Assembly (NCBI GenBank): GCA_002430605.1
Contig: DJBY01000011.1
Span: 1-7,572, forward strand
Direction of reading: 5' to 3'
Length of the DNA: 7,572 bases
Origin: Opitutia bacterium UBA5964
GTDB lineage: Bacteria > Verrucomicrobiota > Verrucomicrobiia > Opitutales > Coraliomargaritaceae
Position 1 is the stretch's first letter; the number at the start of each line of letters is the position of its first letter. The translations under genes were made by a program, and so were the position numbers. Below, piece after piece: positions 4,597 to 7,572 of this stretch. The notes below the pieces were generated by a model that saw only the letters and a program-made list of their open reading frames with translations, made no database searches and was not told the origin of the DNA.

Positions 4597-7134
4597 TTAT
4601 TTTTCACTCGAGCTCTCCCACTCGTAGCGCTTCGGCGTGAGCTGATGCTCTTCGACGTGGCGACGGTCGCCCTTGTGCCACCAGTAGAATACGGGGCTGG
4701 CGATGAAGATAGAGGAGAACGTTCCGGTAAGAATACCAATGATAAAGATGAAGGAGAAATCAGTGATGACTCCGGCTCCGAAGATGTAAAGCGAGAGAGC
4801 CGCAAGCAATGTGGTGATACTGGTGAGCAATGTGCGAGAGAACACCCGGCTGAGCGCAAGATTGATAATCGAGCGTAAATCCGTACCAGGGTTGAGCTCA
4901 AGTTCTTCACGAATACGGTCGAAGGCAACGATCGTATCATTAATCGAGTAACCAACGATCATCAAAATCGCAGCCAACATCGGAGCGGTGAATTGGCCAC
5001 TCACAAAGATACCCAGTTCGCCGCAAATGACGAAGATGCCGATAGTCATCAAGACGTCGTGAATCGTTGCGACGACCGCGCCGACTCCGTAGCCCACTTC
5101 GAAACGGAAGGCAACGTAGAGGAGGATGCCACCCAATGCGCAAAGCACAGAATAAAGTGCATTCCATTGGATGCTCTTCGAAACAGATGCGCCAATCTGA
5201 GTGATGCCAGTCTCTATTAGATTCGCATCTGGGAAAGCGGCTTGAAGCTGCTCGAGCACCAGACGTGCTTCATCAAATGGTGTTTGCAATTTCAGAATTT
5301 CAACATCCTGCCCAATAAGGCTCTGGTAAATCGGAGTCACATCGCCGAGATCCTGGTCCACCACCACTTGCATGATCGCCTCAGTGTCGAGGCGTTGATC
5401 ATACGCGACTGTCATCTCATCACCACCAGTAAAGTCCTTACCCAAGATATTGTCATGGTGAACAACGACACTAACGACACCGGCCAGCACGATCAGCCAA
5501 GAAACGATAAACGCAGGCTTACGGAATTTGAAGAAATCGAGCCTCTTGGATGGGAAGAGATCCATACCCAGCACTTTTCGTAAACCGATACGATGCACGA
5601 GGAAGTCGACCAAGAATCGAGTCACCACAAGCGCACAGAAGATCGATGCACAGATACCAATTGCAAGCGTGATGCCGAAGCCCTTAACCGGACCAGTACC
5701 GAGCCAGATCAGGATCGACGCCGTGATCAAAGTCGTGACGTTGGCGTCCACAATCGTCGAAGTTACTTTATCGAATGCACCTGCGGTGGCATTCTTAATA
5801 CTCTTACCACTCTTAAGCTCTTCACGTAAACGCTCGAAGATCAGAATATTGGCATCCACCCCCATCCCGAGTGTCAGCACCAGTGCCGCAACACCCGGAA
5901 GTGTCAGCGTCGCACCGAGGCTCGCAAGCACACCGAGAACGATGACGATATTAACCAAAGCGGAAATGACGGCGACCACGCCGCCAGCAAAATAATAAAG
6001 GAGCATAAATCCGATCACCAGACCGGCACCCCACTGAGCTGCATTGATCGAGCTAGCGCGTGCGCCTTCAGCCAATGTCGGTTGCACTTCATACATCTGG
6101 TCCACGCGTAGCTCAACGGCGAGCGGGTTGTTCAAGACGTTGGCAAGGTTGATCGCTTCACGTTGTGAGTAAGTACCAGTAATCTGGGCGCGGCTGGAAA
6201 GGACGCCATTCACGGTTGGCGCCGAGTAAAGCTTGCCGTCGAGGACGATAGCCAGTGGCTTGCCAATCATTTTTCCAGTCACCGCAGCGAGAATGTCCGC
6301 ACCATCGCTCGTCATTTCGAGATTGATCTGAAAACCACCTGTCTGCGTTTGGGAGACATAAGCGTCATCGACGATTTCACCGGTCGCTTCTGGGATGAGC
6401 TTGACAAACATGCGACGCTCAAAGACCTCACCCGTCTTGCGATCTTCATTCTCCTCAGCGAGCACTTCATAGCCGACAGGATACTTGTTCTTTGGAGTCG
6501 TGTCGGGGTTCAAGGTCTCATGCACGGACCGGAACTCGAGGCGAGCTGGCTTTTTCAAGTCTTCCAGCACCTCTGGGTTATCCTTAGTGGACAGGCCCGC
6601 GATTTGAATCTCGATCGCGTCATCGCCGACAGGGCGGATGATCGGCTCAGCCACACCGTGACCGTCCAAACGACTACCCATGATTTCGATGGCGTCCTTC
6701 AGCTGCTCCGCTTGTTCGAATTTGCTACCTGGAGCACCCTCAGCAATCTTCAGTGTCACACCGACGCCGCCCTTAAGGTCGAGGCCGAGGCGCAGATTGC
6801 TCTGCGCCGAGGTGAGGATGTGCTTAAGCAGGATGTCGTTGCGCTTATTTTGATTCGCAACGTCGCGCAGGTTCACCTGCGGAAAGAACACCGCATAGTC
6901 GATGTCGTCTTCAGCACCCATCTCGCGTAATGCCAGAAACAGCGTCTTTGACTCCTTCGATTCAACGCGGGCTTGAGCACGTTCCATGATGGAAGCGAAC
7001 TCAGTGGTCTCGGCGGTGGCTTGCTCGACGATGTAGTCCTCGAAAGGACGATCCTTCAAGGGAGAGATCTCAGCGACGCACCAAAAGATGATGACTGCCG
7101 TGAGGACGAATTTCCAAAGTATATTACCGGACAT
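4597..7134 (-). CDS. secDF: Fused protein-export membrane protein SecD-SecF
   Basis: SecD and SecF assist the SecYEG translocon, using the proton gradient to pull substrates across the inner membrane. Here both are one 845-residue chain. The SecD half has a first membrane span (about 7-22), a large periplasmic region with LGLDLKGGV (117-124), and a block of spans with GMGVDANILIFERLREEL (423-440). The SecF half begins with a span at about 541-558, followed by GKDFTGGDE (565-573), GASVSKSIQWNAL (648-660) and GYSINDTIVAFDRIREEL (728-745). The acidic and basic residues of the proton path expected in these motifs (Asp427, Asp733, Arg740) are present. Fusion of the two subunits is known in several bacterial groups, including Bacillus, so it is not an error. 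The gene follows yajC by 27 nt and ends before a strong terminator. No Shine-Dalgarno site precedes the ATG. Confidence 0.97.
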   Translation of the reverse strand: MSGNILWKFVLTAVIIFWCVAEISPLKDRPFEDYIVEQATAETTEFASIMERAQARVESKESKTLFLALREMGAEDDIDYAVFFPQVNLRDVANQNKRNDILLKHILTSAQSNLRLGLDLKGGVGVTLKIAEGAPGSKFEQAEQLKDAIEIMGSRLDGHGVAEPIIRPVGDDAIEIQIAGLSTKDNPEVLEDLKKPARLEFRSVHETLNPDTTPKNKYPVGYEVLAEENEDRKTGEVFERRMFVKLIPEATGEIVDDAYVSQTQTGGFQINLEMTSDGADILAAVTGKMIGKPLAIVLDGKLYSAPTVNGVLSSRAQITGTYSQREAINLANVLNNPLAVELRVDQMYEVQPTLAEGARASSINAAQWGAGLVIGFMLLYYFAGGVVAVISALVNIVIVLGVLASLGATLTLPGVAALVLTLGMGVDANILIFERLREELKSGKSIKNATAGAFDKVTSTIVDANVTTLITASILIWLGTGPVKGFGITLAIGICASIFCALVVTRFLVDFLVHRIGLRKVLGMDLFPSKRLDFFKFRKPAFIVSWLIVLAGVVSVVVHHDNILGKDFTGGDEMTVAYDQRLDTEAIMQVVVDQDLGDVTPIYQSLIGQDVEILKLQTPFDEARLVLEQLQAAFPDANLIETGITQIGASVSKSIQWNALYSVLCALGGILLYVAFRFEVGYGVGAVVATIHDVLMTIGIFVICGELGIFVSGQFTAPMLAAILMIVGYSINDTIVAFDRIREELELNPGTDLRSIINLALSRVFSRTLLTSITTLLAALSLYIFGAGVITDFSFIFIIGILTGTFSSIFIASPVFYWWHKGDRRHVEEHQLTPKRYEWESSSEK

Positions 7135-7161
7135 GGGATATTTATGTGTATTCAGGCCGAA

Positions 7162-7488
7162 TTACTCGACGATGGTTGCTTCGATTTTGCTGGAGACAAA
7201 GCCCTTGCCGAGCTCGATCTGTGTGTTATCCGCGATTTCGACGACGAAGCGGTCGTCTTTCACACGAGTAACTCTGCCGAAAAGACCGCCAGTCGTGACG
7301 ATTTCATCGCCCTTCTTGATCTCCGTGAGCATCTTATCATGCGCTTTTTGGCGCTTGCGCTGTGGCGCGATGATGAGAAACCACATGCCGAGAAACAACA
7401 GGACAATCGGCAGGAACTGGCCAAGGCCGCCGCCTGCGGGCGCTGTTTGAGCAAGAGGAAGAAGAGAATAAATTTCTGGAAGTGCCAT
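7162..7488 (-). CDS. yajC: Sec translocase accessory protein YajC
   Basis: YajC is a small single-span inner-membrane protein found with SecD-SecF and the YidC insertase; its exact role is unclear. From the ATG at 7488 the product is 108 residues, the usual family length. It has a short periplasmic N-terminus ending in a Gly-rich stretch, one membrane span at about 25-41, then PQRKRQKAHDKM and the conserved cytosolic domain with KKGDEIVTTGGLFGRVTRV, the YajC hallmark. The same frame is open back to a TTG at 7521 that would add 11 residues. ATG was preferred because the resulting N-terminus matches the family better and neither site has a good Shine-Dalgarno sequence. It is first in the yajC-secDF unit. 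The remaining 84 nt to the window end hold no visible gene; a promoter probably lies there but was not resolved. Confidence 0.95.
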   Translation of the reverse strand: MALPEIYSLLPLAQTAPAGGGLGQFLPIVLLFLGMWFLIIAPQRKRQKAHDKMLTEIKKGDEIVTTGGLFGRVTRVKDDRFVVEIADNTQIELGKGFVSSKIEATIVE

Positions 7489-7572
7489 AAGAGTGTGTAA
7501 GTTGAAAAACGTGAGAAGCAAAGGCAGTCGCCCCTAAATGGCAAGTATCTATTCTCTTGGTAGTGTTTTAGA

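Noticed and set aside
6349..6930. A 193-codon plus-strand frame.
   Set aside because: It lies wholly antisense to the clearly coding secDF gene and has no family features of its own.
6973..7500. A 175-codon plus-strand frame spanning the secDF start and yajC.
   Set aside because: It is antisense to two recognised genes and has no motif or start signal supporting it.
7489..7521. TTG start for yajC adding 11 residues.
   Set aside because: The ATG at 7488 gives the usual family length and N-terminus, and the TTG has no better ribosome site.

Overview
All six confidently identified protein genes, plus one probable small gene, lie on the minus strand. In transcription order (high to low coordinates) they are yajC, secDF, recJ, a small DUF4177-like gene, two tandem response-regulator-like genes and pdxJ. 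Composition is moderate in GC. The one-piece SecD-SecF fusion directly behind yajC, followed by recJ, and the style of the SecD N-terminus suggest a Verrucomicrobiota bacterium, possibly of the Opitutales/Puniceicoccaceae type. That placement is inferred from protein character, not from a marker gene.

Housekeeping blocks. At 4531-7488, yajC and secDF form a Sec-export unit 27 nt apart that ends in a clear intrinsic terminator (4531-4569). recJ (2754-4469), a DHH-family single-strand exonuclease, starts just beyond that terminator. At the other end, pdxJ (57-815) makes pyridoxine 5'-phosphate. All three enzymes or complexes look complete, with key residues intact.

Accessory block. Between recJ and pdxJ lies about 1.7 kb of different character. 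It holds 389 nt of mostly AT-rich DNA without a convincing gene, a 70-residue DUF4177-like protein, a LuxR-type regulator whose receiver lacks the phosphoacceptor Asp (Gly instead), and a receiver-only relative with Glu at the same place. The three genes are 30 and 21 nt apart and probably form one transcript.

Main observation. The last 61 nt of recJ are present a second time, in the same orientation, at 964-1023, just upstream of pdxJ (48 of 60 aligned positions identical plus one 1-nt gap; a 14-nt and a 9-nt exact run). Read in the recJ frame, the copy still gives YWRN...PQV...WKPSA-stop with one frameshift. It is a recJ-tail remnant, and the receiver-only gene ends inside it. The accessory block is therefore flanked by direct repeats of the recJ 3' end. 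This is what insertion of a small island at the recJ 3' end, or a duplication followed by decay, would leave. No integrase or transposase is visible, so the mechanism is open.
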